In this document: positions 1 to 7,596 of the stretch, in pieces
Layout of the letters: every line of letters starts with the position of its first letter
How positions within the stretch are numbered: position 1 is the first letter of the stretch
Assembly (NCBI GenBank): GCA_035527155.1
Contig: DATLBB010000301.1
Coordinates: 1 to 17,140, forward strand
Length of the DNA stretch: 17,140 nucleotides
Source of the DNA: CS2-K091 sp035527155
Lineage (GTDB): Bacteria; Planctomycetota; Phycisphaerae; Sedimentisphaerales; Anaerobacaceae
Reading direction: 5' to 3'
Made by a program: the position numbers and the translations under genes
The notes under the pieces: generated by a model
Seen by the model: only the letters and a program-made list of their open reading frames with translations
What the model was told of the DNA's origin: nothing
Database searches by the model: none

Positions 1-731
1 AGTGCTGCTACTGCCGCTCCTCCAATAGCGGCCTTTGCCTGAACCTTGGTATTTGGTAAAACAAAGTAAAGCAGGAAGAAAGCAACAGTCGCTACTATAT
101 AGGACAAAAGCACCGGAGCGATATTCGATAAAACCGTTTCCTGTATGCGGCCAAAAGTTACATATTTTGTACTAATGTAGATACCAGCGCCGATTAGCAG
201 CGGCCCGAGGGTTAAAATCGCCCAGTAATTGATCATTCGATGCAGGAAACTCCTGCCTCTGCCCACATGCCAAATGTTGTTGAATGCTCTTTCTATTGTT
301 GAAAGCAGGGCCAGGGCGGCCCAAATAACAATTAGCGTGCTAAATAACGTAATCGAGCCCTTGCTTGCTCCCTTGAAGAATTTTCCGATAATTTCATCGA
401 GGCGTTCTGTGAGCGCTACGGACTTTTCCGGGTCGTCTGCATCGTGAACGGGGCTCTTGAAATCTGAAAAGTTAGCCTGGTCATAAACGAATTTTTTTAT
501 CTTTTCACCAACGTCTCTATAAGCAGGAAATGACTGGAATATCAAGAGCATTACAATAGCCAGCGGGACAATCCCGAAGATTGTATGATATGACAGGGCG
601 GCGGCCTGCTGGCCTGCGCGGTTCTTTCTCAGTAGTCTTGCACAGTGCGACCATAGTTTAATTTGAAAGACCGCAAAGCGGCCGGCTTTGCCAAGTTGTG
701 CGGTCGGTGTGGACAAAAGCTTTGTTAACAT
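1..731 (-). CDS. YihY/BrkB-family inner-membrane protein (C-terminus outside window)
   Basis: The minus strand is open from an ATG at 731 to the window edge, giving 243 codons of an unfinished protein. The family is a multi-span membrane protein group (YihY/UPF0761, once called ribonuclease BN); its role is not settled. Seen here: a basic N-terminus, then QQAAALSYHTIFGIVPLAIV near residues 41-60, which matches the family's 'AAALAYYT..S..PL' opening; hydrophobic spans near 52-68, 128-147, 168-187 and 205-226; and the family's segment with IERAFNNIWHV near 147-157 followed by a basic loop and LGPLLIGAGI. An insertion of acidic residues lies near 95-110. The start is chosen because AAAGGGAC precedes it and no earlier in-frame ATG exists before a stop. 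It lies 105 bases after the AsmA-like gene on the same strand and may share its transcript. Confidence in the family is high, in function low. Confidence 0.85.
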   Translation of the reverse strand, partial: MLTKLLSTPTAQLGKAGRFAVFQIKLWSHCARLLRKNRAGQQAAALSYHTIFGIVPLAIVMLLIFQSFPAYRDVGEKIKKFVYDQANFSDFKSPVHDADDPEKSVALTERLDEIIGKFFKGASKGSITLFSTLIVIWAALALLSTIERAFNNIWHVGRGRSFLHRMINYWAILTLGPLLIGAGIYISTKYVTFGRIQETVLSNIAPVLLSYIVATVAFFLLYFVLPNTKVQAKAAIGGAAVAA

Positions 732-836
732 CTTTGTCCCTTTCAACTTTAACTGGTTTCTCAAGCGCCTTTTATTGTGTTTGGAACCATTCTTGCAGAT
801 TCCTAATTGCAATGTCGTCAATCGGGGTGGTGGGCT

Positions 837-3800
837 TTACTCAAACAGTTTTTCAAGACCTTTTTGCAGTTCCTCTCCTAATCGTTTTTTTAATTGCTCT
901 TCAAGCAGCTTGGCAACGTCAAGTTTGGGCTTGTCGATGGTCCCTATTAGCGGAAGCGATATCCTTTCTGTAGTCTCTTCACCAACTCTTGCTGTTCTGC
1001 CGCTCATAGTGTAAGGCAGTGTTACTGTCATATTCAAACTCTTGTCCAGCCCGATAACGCCTTTGAAATTGACGGGATTGTCACCTACATCCAGTTGCAT
1101 GTCTTCATATTGAAGCTGGCCGTTCTTCAAAACAAATCTTGTTGGATGGATAGTAAAATCCTGTCCGGGTGCATTTGAGCCCGCTACCGAAAGCATCTGA
1201 CCAAGTAAATCCGAACCTTCCAAACGCATCTGATTTGCTGAGATTGTGCCAATTACTTCGATGTCATTTTTGTTCACTTTGTTCAGCGGTATCGCAAGGC
1301 GTTCGCAATTAAAATTTGCCAAGCCGCTGACATTAACAGCATTTGCGAAAACGGGATTTACATACTTCAAAAGCCTTCTGGCCATCTCATTATTGATTTG
1401 AATATCTTTGACTATCTGAATTGGCTCTGTCGTTTTTAAAAGTGAAGGCTTGTCCTTCAAATTCGCCTCGCAGGCAAAACTGAATTGGCCGTTATTAACC
1501 GTCGTCGAAAACGGCGCTATCTTTAGCAGGCCATTTTGGATTTGAATATCAACATCAGTAGGGCCGAAATTCAAGCCCATATACTGGGCTTTTGTAAATC
1601 CCACTTTGGCTTTTGTATTAAGATTCTCCAGCAGCTTGTCTTTTTGCTCTGTGGGGTATTCGCTGGCAAAGCTAATAGTATCTTTTCTTTGTCCCTGCAT
1701 CGTCAGACCTTGCGGTAAAAATGCAGAAGCTAAATTCCCGATTGCCGACCAGTCATACTCAAGCTGGGCTTTTCCTTGCAACTTGGTTTTACCAGAGTTT
1801 ACAGTCTGCTGAAAATCACCTTTGATTTTTATGTCGGGACTAATCAATTCGAGCTTTCGGACAGTCCAGTTTTTCCTGGTCGGATCATAGTCACCATCGA
1901 AAATAAACAAGACCTGGTCCTGGATGAATGGCTGTTTCCCCGGTGATATGAGTTTCAAATTTTTAATTTTCGTGGAGTCGGTTTTGATTGTGTAGATGTC
2001 CTTTTTGGAACTGACAGAGAGCTGGGATTCTGCGAGTCCGGCCAATTGTATATCTTTCGGGAAAGATGCAAACATTACAGCAAAGGGCGCGGCCTTTTCC
2101 AAATCGACTTTCGCGGAAACGGTCAGCTCCAGGGGTTTTTCGGTCTTTTCACCTATTGGCAATACGGCGTCTTTTATATCCACCTGGCCGAAACTTGCGC
2201 GGGTCTTTATGGAGTCGATGTTAGCAACGCGGGTTTTTCGATCATAGCCGACGGCGAAGTCTATATGGGCCTGCGGCTCAGATACACTTACGCCATCTTT
2301 TGAAGTTACGCGGAGGTTTTTGACCGTTGATGAACCTACAGCGGTGATTTGATTATCTTTGGTGGATATGGTTCCTTTCTCGACGACCTGGCCGGCCAAC
2401 TGATATTTACCCACCTCTAAGAATTGCCCTAACTGGGTCTGCAAAGCCGACAGGTCGATATCGGCAGTGTACTGAAGTGATTCGCTGGTGCCGGAGCAAT
2501 CGATTTTGCCGAATGATGCAGTGAAACCGACCTTATCAAAGATTACTTTGTCCTTCTCAGCAGTAATTTCAGCCTCGGCCTTGATAGGTTGCTGCAGAGC
2601 TATAGTTTTGCCGTCAACTGTACCTTTCAGTCCTTCAAGACTTGCGTTGCCGGTAACTTTCCTTTTTCCAGCTTTTGTCGTTGTAACAATGGTGCCGCTC
2701 AATTTGCCGGATGTTACTTTCATTCCCTCCTTCAGGCCTAATGTATGTGGCATCTGTGAGAGAAGTGCCGCCAGGTCACAATCGAAGGTGCCCTGCAAGT
2801 CGTATTTTGAATCGGCCTTTACAAAGTCAGCCAGAGATTTGAACGTGGTCGGCACAACGCCGGTTGCCTGGGCTTTCAACCAGTCAGCCTGAACTTGAAG
2901 GTTGTCAATCTTTATCAACTCTTTATCGCTGGAAAGTTCTATCTCAACATTCAGGAGGCCGGTTTTCAGTCTGTCGCCTTTTAGCCTGGGACTCATTAGG
3001 TCCAGGTTCTTTGCTTTGATTGCTCCGCTTAAATTTTCCAATCTACCGTCTTTAATTTCACTTTTTATATCCGCTGAGACTTTGCCTTCAGCGTCAAGCT
3101 CAATTCCGGCCCACGCAAGAAGTGGCTCTAAAGAGCCGAGGTCTAAATCGTCGACTTTAACAGTCAAATCACCGCTGGTCCCTTTGAAGGTCCAGCCTTT
3201 TTTGGTGCTGGGTTTAATTCGACCTTCTGTGCTTATTTTCGAAGCGTTGCCCTCCTTGGCCACGACCATAGTGATGTCAAAGTCGGTTCGCTTGCCCGGC
3301 GGCTGCAGATTCAGCGTTGAGTTTATCTGCGATAGCTCAACAGTACCGGCCTGCGGGTCTGTTACTTTCAGATTGCCGTCATTGATAACAAGGTCGACTT
3401 TTTTTATCGGCAGCGCAATTGGCATTGATTTTTTGCCGGTAGTCGTCTTTGGCTCAATGTCCTCAGTTTCTTTTGGCTGCCGGGCTTTAAGATTTATATT
3501 CACTCTCGGCTCATCAATTACGGTTTTGCCTAATGACACACTCCCAAACAGGATGGAGCCGTAGTGAGGTTTTGTGGTGATTTGCTTTACCTCGATGGAG
3601 GTCTGGCCCGAGTTGTCGTTAAAGCTAACATCCGTAACCTTGATACCTTTCCACCAGCCCATCGAAAGGCCGGCAAAATCTGTTTTGCCGTCGAGCAAAG
3701 CGTTGATTTTGGTCAGTATTATTTTTCGGCCTTTCTCGGACGATATAAAGGCAGGCACAAGAAAAACCGCGAACACGGTCAAAACGACTATAAATGCCGA

Positions 3801-3866
3801 TACGAACTTGAGTATTCTTTTCTTCTTTCTTTGTGGCCTGTGTTTCAACCTTCTTTGGACTTGCAT
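837..3866 (-). CDS. AsmA-like membrane-anchored protein
   Basis: A 1009-residue protein with a short basic cytoplasmic start (PQRKKKRILK), one membrane anchor near residues 21-41, and a very long remainder made of alternating beta-rich stretches with no enzyme motif. The segment after the anchor (SEKGRKIILTKINALLDGK, then 'DVSFND', 'IDEPRVNINL') is the usual beginning of AsmA-type proteins, and the last 150 residues (LKNGQLQYEDMQLDVGD, LPLIGTIDKPKLDVAKLLEE) match the AsmA-like C-terminal region. Known relatives are anchored in the inner membrane, extend through the periplasm and are linked to lipid movement or outer-membrane assembly; that role here is inference. The ATG at 3866 has GGGGGAC upstream. 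A TTG at 3980 overlapping the frr stop would add 38 residues, but these look unlike a conserved start. It follows frr by 110 bases, so read-through from the translation cluster is possible. Confidence 0.82.
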   Translation of the reverse strand: MQVQRRLKHRPQRKKKRILKFVSAFIVVLTVFAVFLVPAFISSEKGRKIILTKINALLDGKTDFAGLSMGWWKGIKVTDVSFNDNSGQTSIEVKQITTKPHYGSILFGSVSLGKTVIDEPRVNINLKARQPKETEDIEPKTTTGKKSMPIALPIKKVDLVINDGNLKVTDPQAGTVELSQINSTLNLQPPGKRTDFDITMVVAKEGNASKISTEGRIKPSTKKGWTFKGTSGDLTVKVDDLDLGSLEPLLAWAGIELDAEGKVSADIKSEIKDGRLENLSGAIKAKNLDLMSPRLKGDRLKTGLLNVEIELSSDKELIKIDNLQVQADWLKAQATGVVPTTFKSLADFVKADSKYDLQGTFDCDLAALLSQMPHTLGLKEGMKVTSGKLSGTIVTTTKAGKRKVTGNASLEGLKGTVDGKTIALQQPIKAEAEITAEKDKVIFDKVGFTASFGKIDCSGTSESLQYTADIDLSALQTQLGQFLEVGKYQLAGQVVEKGTISTKDNQITAVGSSTVKNLRVTSKDGVSVSEPQAHIDFAVGYDRKTRVANIDSIKTRASFGQVDIKDAVLPIGEKTEKPLELTVSAKVDLEKAAPFAVMFASFPKDIQLAGLAESQLSVSSKKDIYTIKTDSTKIKNLKLISPGKQPFIQDQVLFIFDGDYDPTRKNWTVRKLELISPDIKIKGDFQQTVNSGKTKLQGKAQLEYDWSAIGNLASAFLPQGLTMQGQRKDTISFASEYPTEQKDKLLENLNTKAKVGFTKAQYMGLNFGPTDVDIQIQNGLLKIAPFSTTVNNGQFSFACEANLKDKPSLLKTTEPIQIVKDIQINNEMARRLLKYVNPVFANAVNVSGLANFNCERLAIPLNKVNKNDIEVIGTISANQMRLEGSDLLGQMLSVAGSNAPGQDFTIHPTRFVLKNGQLQYEDMQLDVGDNPVNFKGVIGLDKSLNMTVTLPYTMSGRTARVGEETTERISLPLIGTIDKPKLDVAKLLEEQLKKRLGEELQKGLEKLFE

Positions 3867-3947
3867 CGCTTGGTCCCCCAAAAGAAAGTTAGTTTCCAAA
3901 TCAGAAATGGCTTTAACTAAAGAGCGCAAGGCCAGGGTAGGCAGGAC

Positions 3948-3961
3948 ACTTGTGACTTGTG
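3948..3961. repeat. Two heptamer units (ACTTGTG x2) between frr and the AsmA-like gene
   Basis: ACTTGTG occurs twice back to back. Alone this is minor, but shifted by one base it reads CTTGTGA, one change from the CTCGTGA heptamers found at 6257-6284 and 9817-9851. It may be a short remnant of the same dispersed family. Confidence 0.4.
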
Positions 3962-3976
3962 CACTCTTTGTCAAAG

Positions 3977-4537
3977 TCAATCGAGCATAATCTCATCCGA
4001 TTTATTTTTGACTACTAAATCAACATTGTCGACGCATTCTTTGGTAACATCATCGACTTGTTTCTTGCCGTTATCCAGATTATCTTCGGTGATAATTTTG
4101 TTTTTCTGCTGCTTTTCGAGATGCTTGTTTGCGTCTCTTCGTATATTACGAATACTGACCTTTGCCTGTTCACCCATCTGTTTCGCCTGGCTGACGAGCT
4201 GCTTTCTTCTTTCTCCACTGAGGGGTGGAATATTGAGCCGGATGAGTTTGCCGTCCACAATCGGTGCAATGCTCAGGTCGCTGTTTTTGATTGCCTTTTC
4301 GATATCTTTGAGTGAACCGGGGTCGAATGGCTTAATCACGACCATATCTGCCTGCGGCGTTGCCAGTGTTGCCATCTGTTTCAATGGCGTAGGCGTACCA
4401 TAATACTCGACCTTCATATTCTCAACCAGCCCCGTAGAAGCTCGTCCTGTCCGGACCGCTTTTAATTCATCCCGCAGGAATTCAACCGCCTTTTTCATTT
4501 TGGATTCGCTCTCGGAGACTATTTCTTTTGTAGGCAT
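3977..4537 (-). CDS. frr: Ribosome recycling factor
   Basis: This 186-residue protein has the family's normal length (185 in E. coli). With EF-G it splits post-termination ribosomes into subunits in the cytoplasm. Diagnostic segments are visible in order: ESESKMKKAVEFLRDELKAVRTGRAS (residues about 8-34) with the conserved VRTGRAS, then VEYYGTPTPLKQMATL, IKPFDPGSLKDIEKAI, LNIPPLSGERRKQLVSQAK, and a C-terminal helix rich in charged residues. The ATG at 4537 has GGAG six bases ahead of it. It lies 31 bases downstream of pyrH in the conserved order rpsB-tsf-pyrH-frr, and the whole set reads from one strand, which supports co-transcription. Nothing unusual is seen in the protein itself. Its stop codon overlaps a TTG that could be misread as the start of the next gene. 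Confidence 0.97.
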   Translation of the reverse strand: MPTKEIVSESESKMKKAVEFLRDELKAVRTGRASTGLVENMKVEYYGTPTPLKQMATLATPQADMVVIKPFDPGSLKDIEKAIKNSDLSIAPIVDGKLIRLNIPPLSGERRKQLVSQAKQMGEQAKVSIRNIRRDANKHLEKQQKNKIITEDNLDNGKKQVDDVTKECVDNVDLVVKNKSDEIMLD

Positions 4538-4568
4538 CTACTACTCCATTTCGTATCGGAATGACAGA

Positions 4569-5288
4569 CTACGAACTAATTAGTGTGCCGACTTGCTCGC
4601 CGCAAAAGGCCTTCGTTATGTTACCTTTTTTGAAGATATTCAAAACGATAATCGGAATATTGTTGTCTCGGCAAAGACTTATTGCCGAATGGTCTATCAC
4701 TTTAAGATTTTTTCTAAGCACATCATCGTAGGATAATTCTTCAAAAAGCTGGGCATCTGGATTTTTTTTTGGGTCATCGCTGTAGACGCCATCAACCTTT
4801 GTGGCCTTTATAACCAAATCCGCTTTAAGTTCCAAGGCCCTTAAAGCCGCACAGGTATCGGTAGTAAAGAAAGGATTTCCCGTTCCGCCCGCCAATATCG
4901 CCACCCTTCCGAGCTCAAGGTGCCGAAGTGCCCTTCTGCGAATAAATGGTTCGCAAATCGCCGCAACCTCTATTGCGCTCAGGACCCTCGTTGGCTGCCC
5001 CAGTTTCTCAAGCGTCTCCTGGAGCGCACAAGCATTGATAATAGTCACTAACATCCCCATATAATCAGCCGTGTTTCTGGGTATATGAGTAACTTTGGAC
5101 AAGCTCTCTCCTCTAAGGAAATTGCCCGCGCCTACAACGACCGCCACCTGCGGACCGAGCTTGCATATCTCTAATATCCTTTCGGCCAGCGACTCAAGGG
5201 CAGGGCCGTCAATCCCGAATTCCCCGGGTTTGCAAAAACTTTCCCCTGAGAGTTTCAGCAGCACACGATTATATTTGCTTTTTGCCAT
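4569..5288 (-). CDS. pyrH: UMP kinase (uridylate kinase)
   Basis: This 239-residue amino-acid-kinase-fold protein converts UMP to UDP with ATP in pyrimidine nucleotide synthesis. Bacterial UMP kinases are typically hexamers controlled by GTP and UTP. Visible motifs in order: KLSGES near residues 12-17 (phosphate binding), VVVGAGNFLRGES near 50-62, TADYMGMLVTIINA near 73-86 (UMP site), GGTGNPFFTTDTCAALRA near 134-151 (nucleotide site), and KATKVDGVYSDDPKKNP near 160-176. The length is typical for the family. The ATG at 5288 is preceded very closely by AAGG, so the ribosome site is weak; a 9-bp inverted repeat lies directly upstream (5298-5341). It sits between tsf and frr, the usual bacterial arrangement. 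No anomaly is seen in the protein. Confidence 0.97.
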   Translation of the reverse strand: MAKSKYNRVLLKLSGESFCKPGEFGIDGPALESLAERILEICKLGPQVAVVVGAGNFLRGESLSKVTHIPRNTADYMGMLVTIINACALQETLEKLGQPTRVLSAIEVAAICEPFIRRRALRHLELGRVAILAGGTGNPFFTTDTCAALRALELKADLVIKATKVDGVYSDDPKKNPDAQLFEELSYDDVLRKNLKVIDHSAISLCRDNNIPIIVLNIFKKGNITKAFCGEQVGTLISS

Positions 5289-5297
5289 CCTTGTCTT

Positions 5298-5341
5298 TAG
5301 AAAGCCTATACCATTTACGTGACAGACATTATGGCTTTCTA
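5298..5341 (-). promoter_or_regulatory. 9-bp inverted repeat in front of pyrH
   Basis: On the minus strand TAGAAAGCC and GGCTTTCTA form a perfect 9-bp stem enclosing 26 bases, and the stem ends nine bases before the pyrH start codon. In the mRNA this could fold next to the poor ribosome-binding site. A regulatory role is inference; it could also be a processing site or chance. Confidence 0.45.
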
Positions 5342-5343
5342 TC

Positions 5344-5371
5344 CGCTAAATGCCACACGCTAAATGCCACC
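5344..5371. repeat. Tandem 14-bp repeat (two copies) in the tsf-pyrH gap
   Basis: CGCTAAATGCCAC occurs twice with a period of 14 bases (5344-5356 and 5358-5370), just after the tsf stop. It matches none of the coding sequence around it. Its origin and role are unknown. Confidence 0.7.
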
Positions 5372-5373
5372 TA

Positions 5374-6240
5374 CTACCCAACTTCAAATCGGGCAAATCT
5401 TTTTATTTTCGCTTCGCCGCCCGCTTGTTTCGCTGCCTCAGTGAGGACCTGGGCAACAGATTTACTGTCGTCCTTGACGAACGGCTGCTCCAGAAGACAA
5501 TTTTCAGCAAAAAACTTTTTCATCTTGCCTTCTACAATTTTATCTATAATGTTTGCAGGCTTATTTTTAACCTGCTCAGCGAAAATAGCTTTTTCCTGTT
5601 CGATTGTTTCAGGGTCAATTCCATCTTTATCCAGAGACATCGGCTTGGTCGCGGTAATGTGCATCGCTATATCGGACGCTGTCTGCCTTAGCACATCCGC
5701 AGCCGCCGTCGTTTCATCGCTGGTTTCAATTTCAACCATTGTGCCGACTTTTTCGTTGAAGTGAATGTATGTACTTACAAGTCCCGGGCCGTCAGGCTTG
5801 TATTTTGTGTAGTCTCCCACTTGTATTTTCTCACCTATCTTACTGACAGCTTCGGTCAAGATATCGCTGAACTTTTTTCCATCAACGGTAGTTTCGAGGA
5901 TATTCTCCGCCCCTTCATTGGCCGGACAGGCCAGGGCGGCGTCGGCCAGGGCTTTTACTGCGGCCACAAAGTCATCGCTCTTGGCTACAAAATCAGTCTC
6001 GCAGCAAAGCGTTGCCATCGCAGCCGCCTTGCCGTCTGCGCTTACCTTGCAGACAACGGTCCCCTCTGAAGTTTCCCGCTCAGCGCGTTTCGCTAAAGTT
6101 GCAAGCCCCTTTTTTCTTAGTACCCCCATAGCTTGCTCAATATCTCCGTTTGCTTCTTGCAGGGCCCTTTTGCAGTCCATCATTCCTTGTCCACTCATCT
6201 TTCGCAGTTTCATTACCATCGAAGCTGGAATGTCCGTCAT
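5374..6240 (-). CDS. tsf: Translation elongation factor Ts
   Basis: This 288-residue protein has the usual length (283 in E. coli). It is the nucleotide exchange factor for EF-Tu. The N-terminal UBA-like domain is clear (KLRKMSGQGMMDCKRALQEA, residues about 11-30), followed by the conserved core with CCETDFVAKSDDF near 78-90, which includes the TDFVAK motif that contacts EF-Tu. Near the C-terminus, KFFAENCLLEQPFVKDD matches the family's 'F..E..LLEQ.FVKD' segment. The ATG at 6240 has AGGAG seven bases upstream. It is 148 bases downstream of rpsB and 85 upstream of pyrH, the conserved bacterial order. No defect is seen. The rpsB-tsf gap is longer than usual for such pairs and is filled with the repeats listed at 6257-6284 and 6341-6364. 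Confidence 0.97.
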   Translation of the reverse strand: MTDIPASMVMKLRKMSGQGMMDCKRALQEANGDIEQAMGVLRKKGLATLAKRAERETSEGTVVCKVSADGKAAAMATLCCETDFVAKSDDFVAAVKALADAALACPANEGAENILETTVDGKKFSDILTEAVSKIGEKIQVGDYTKYKPDGPGLVSTYIHFNEKVGTMVEIETSDETTAAADVLRQTASDIAMHITATKPMSLDKDGIDPETIEQEKAIFAEQVKNKPANIIDKIVEGKMKKFFAENCLLEQPFVKDDSKSVAQVLTEAAKQAGGEAKIKRFARFEVG

Positions 6241-6256
6241 CTTAAAAACTCCTAAT

Positions 6257-6284
6257 TTCGCGGCTCGTGACTCGTGTTTCGTAT
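6257..6284. repeat. Four degenerate heptamers (consensus YTCGTRN) in the rpsB-tsf gap
   Basis: Read on the plus strand, the stretch splits into four 7-base units, each with CG at positions 3-4: TTCGCGG, then CTCGTGA, CTCGTGT and TTCGTAT. The same period and consensus appear at 9817-9851. It is non-coding and lies in the leader of tsf. Confidence 0.6.
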
Positions 6285-6340
6285 TTTCTTTTCCGAAGCC
6301 GCTAAAATCTATCTATATTTACTTTTTGACTTTCAATTTC

Positions 6341-6364
6341 TTTGTGCCCTCGTGTCTTCGTGGC
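6341..6364. repeat. Three degenerate octamers (consensus YTCGTGNC) in the rpsB-tsf gap
   Basis: Three consecutive 8-base units are visible: TTTGTGCC, CTCGTGTC and TTCGTGGC. On the minus strand this reads as a CACGAAGA-like tandem repeat. It resembles, but differs in period from, the heptamers 60 bases away. Confidence 0.6.
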
Positions 6365-6388
6365 TATACTTATAATATACACAACGGG

Positions 6389-7255
6389 CTATGGGGTTGA
6401 CTGCTTTGTTTTCTGCTGCTTAGTTTCACCTTCTTGCGCCGATTCTGCAGCTTTTGTTGACGTGTCCTCGACAGCGACAGCGGTCTCGGATTTAGCTTCA
6501 TCCGCACGAGCCAGCGATGGCCTTTTTGAACGGACTCGCCTCGGCCGAGGCTCCGGTTCCTGACGGGTTGAAATCATCGTTTTGCCAATCGCTACGGCAT
6601 CAGCCAGCTCGTTTAGTATCAAGTCAATCGCTCGGATGGAGTCATCATTCGCCGGAATCGCCACGTCCACTGTGTCAGGGTCTGAATCCGTATCGAGAAG
6701 TCCAACCGTTGCAATCCCCAGCTTTCGGGCCTCACACAGAGCAAGATATTCCTTCTTTGCGTCAACCACTACAACTGCGCCCGGCAGCCGAGACATTTTG
6801 CGAATACCATCCAGATTACTTTTTATCTTTCGCATCTCGCGTTTCATTCTCGAGGCCTGCTTCTTGCTCTCACTCTCAAGTGTTCCATCCTCCTGCATAG
6901 CTTCCAACTGCTCCAGTCTTTGCAGTCGAGAGCGTATGGTCCTAAAGTTGGTAAGCATCCCGCCGAGCCACCGCTCGGAGACATAATACATCCCGCACCT
7001 GTCCGCAACCGCCTCAACGGCTTTTTGAGCCTGACGCTTCGTGCCTACAAAAACGACGTCTTTGCCCGAAGAAACCACCTCGGCAAGAAGCTTTCTGGCT
7101 ATCAGCAGCCCTTTTAAGGTCTTTTTTACATCAATAATATGAATATTGCCGCGCTTTGCGAAAATAAACTGGGCCATTTTGGGATTCCATCTGCTCACGC
7201 TGTGCCCAAAATGCACCCCTGCGTTAATCAGTTCACGAGCCAGCTCTTTAGTCAC
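6389..7255 (-). CDS. rpsB: Small ribosomal subunit protein uS2
   Basis: This 288-residue protein is the S2 component of the 30S ribosomal subunit. The start is highly characteristic: TKELARELINAGVHFGHSVS followed by WNPKMAQFIFAKRGNIHIID. Further matches are KDVVFVGTKRQAQKAV, RWLGGMLTNFRTIRSRL, and PGAVVVVDAKKEYLALCEAR with IATVGLLDTDSDPD. GTG at 7255 is chosen as the start: GGAGG lies five bases upstream and the family's N-terminus begins there; a GTG at 7297 would add 14 residues with no family match. The last 62 residues (about 227-288) are a low-complexity charged tail rich in Arg, Lys, Glu, Ala and Thr, so the protein is longer than the 241 residues of E. coli S2. It is the first gene of the rpsB-tsf-pyrH-frr group. 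Confidence 0.96.
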   Translation of the reverse strand: MTKELARELINAGVHFGHSVSRWNPKMAQFIFAKRGNIHIIDVKKTLKGLLIARKLLAEVVSSGKDVVFVGTKRQAQKAVEAVADRCGMYYVSERWLGGMLTNFRTIRSRLQRLEQLEAMQEDGTLESESKKQASRMKREMRKIKSNLDGIRKMSRLPGAVVVVDAKKEYLALCEARKLGIATVGLLDTDSDPDTVDVAIPANDDSIRAIDLILNELADAVAIGKTMISTRQEPEPRPRRVRSKRPSLARADEAKSETAVAVEDTSTKAAESAQEGETKQQKTKQSTP

Positions 7256-7332
7256 AAAAACCTCCAAACACCTTAGAAATCTTCTCTTGTCCGCCACATA
7301 CGGACAGCCGAACCAAGAAACCTAATGCAAAC

Positions 7333-7360
7333 CGTATAATATGTCAAGGATTTATGTCAA
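7333..7360 (-). promoter_or_regulatory. Promoter of the rpsB cluster with two TTGACA boxes
   Basis: On the minus strand TTGACA occurs at 7360-7355 and again at 7347-7342, in a direct repeat of CTTGACATA, 13 bases apart. The upstream box has TATACG (7338-7333) 16 bases below it, a fair -10. The predicted transcript would start about 70-75 bases before the rpsB GTG. Which box acts as -35, and whether the second one binds a regulator, cannot be told from sequence. Confidence 0.55.
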
Positions 7361-7532
7361 GAATTTTTGCCAAATCTAACGTTCTACGATATTCGGGCAA
7401 TGTTACGTTTGCAGCTTATTTGCAGTTAGTTGTGCTTCGTACCGAGCAATATTTGCATTGGCATTGTGTATTGCGTGATGCCGGACGCGGCAGACAGCTT
7501 ACCGGCCTGTTCCAGGATTTTCCACAATTTCT

Positions 7533-7561
7533 TTGACAATGGGCTGCAAGGAGTATATAAT
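7533..7561 (+). promoter_or_regulatory. Consensus sigma-70-type promoter upstream of the secreted-protein pair
   Basis: TTGACA (7533-7538), exactly 17 bases, then TATAAT (7556-7561): a complete match to both housekeeping promoter boxes at the best spacing. Transcription would begin near 7568, leaving a leader of about 135 bases before the ATG at 7704. Confidence 0.75.
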
Positions 7562-7596
7562 TGTATTGTATTCAGCGGTTTCTGGGAGCAGCGGTG

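Noticed and set aside
744..836. A short minus-strand frame with a protein-like sequence (IDDIAIRNLQEWFQTQ) between the AsmA-like and YihY-like genes
   Set aside because: It has no ATG and is only about 21 codons long after a stop; too little to call a gene, though a remnant of a coding end is possible.
2902..3564. A 220-codon plus-strand frame within the AsmA-like gene
   Set aside because: It is Ser/Leu/Pro-rich without a motif or ribosome site; the minus-strand gene has an anchor and AsmA-like ends.
3867..3980. A 38-residue N-terminal extension of the AsmA-like protein from a TTG overlapping the frr stop
   Set aside because: The extension has no family match and no ribosome site, whereas ATG 3866 has GGGGGAC upstream and begins just before the basic segment and the membrane anchor.
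6241..6388. The short repeats as a CRISPR array or tRNA remnant
   Set aside because: The units are 7-8 bases with no spacers, far shorter than CRISPR repeats, and no cloverleaf can be folded.
7256..7297. A 14-residue extension of uS2 from a GTG at 7297
   Set aside because: The conserved S2 start aligns with GTG 7255, which has a perfect GGAGG five bases ahead.
7354..7536. A 60-codon plus-strand frame in the divergent region
   Set aside because: No ribosome site and no recognisable pattern; it overlaps the rpsB promoter and the -35 box of the other promoter.
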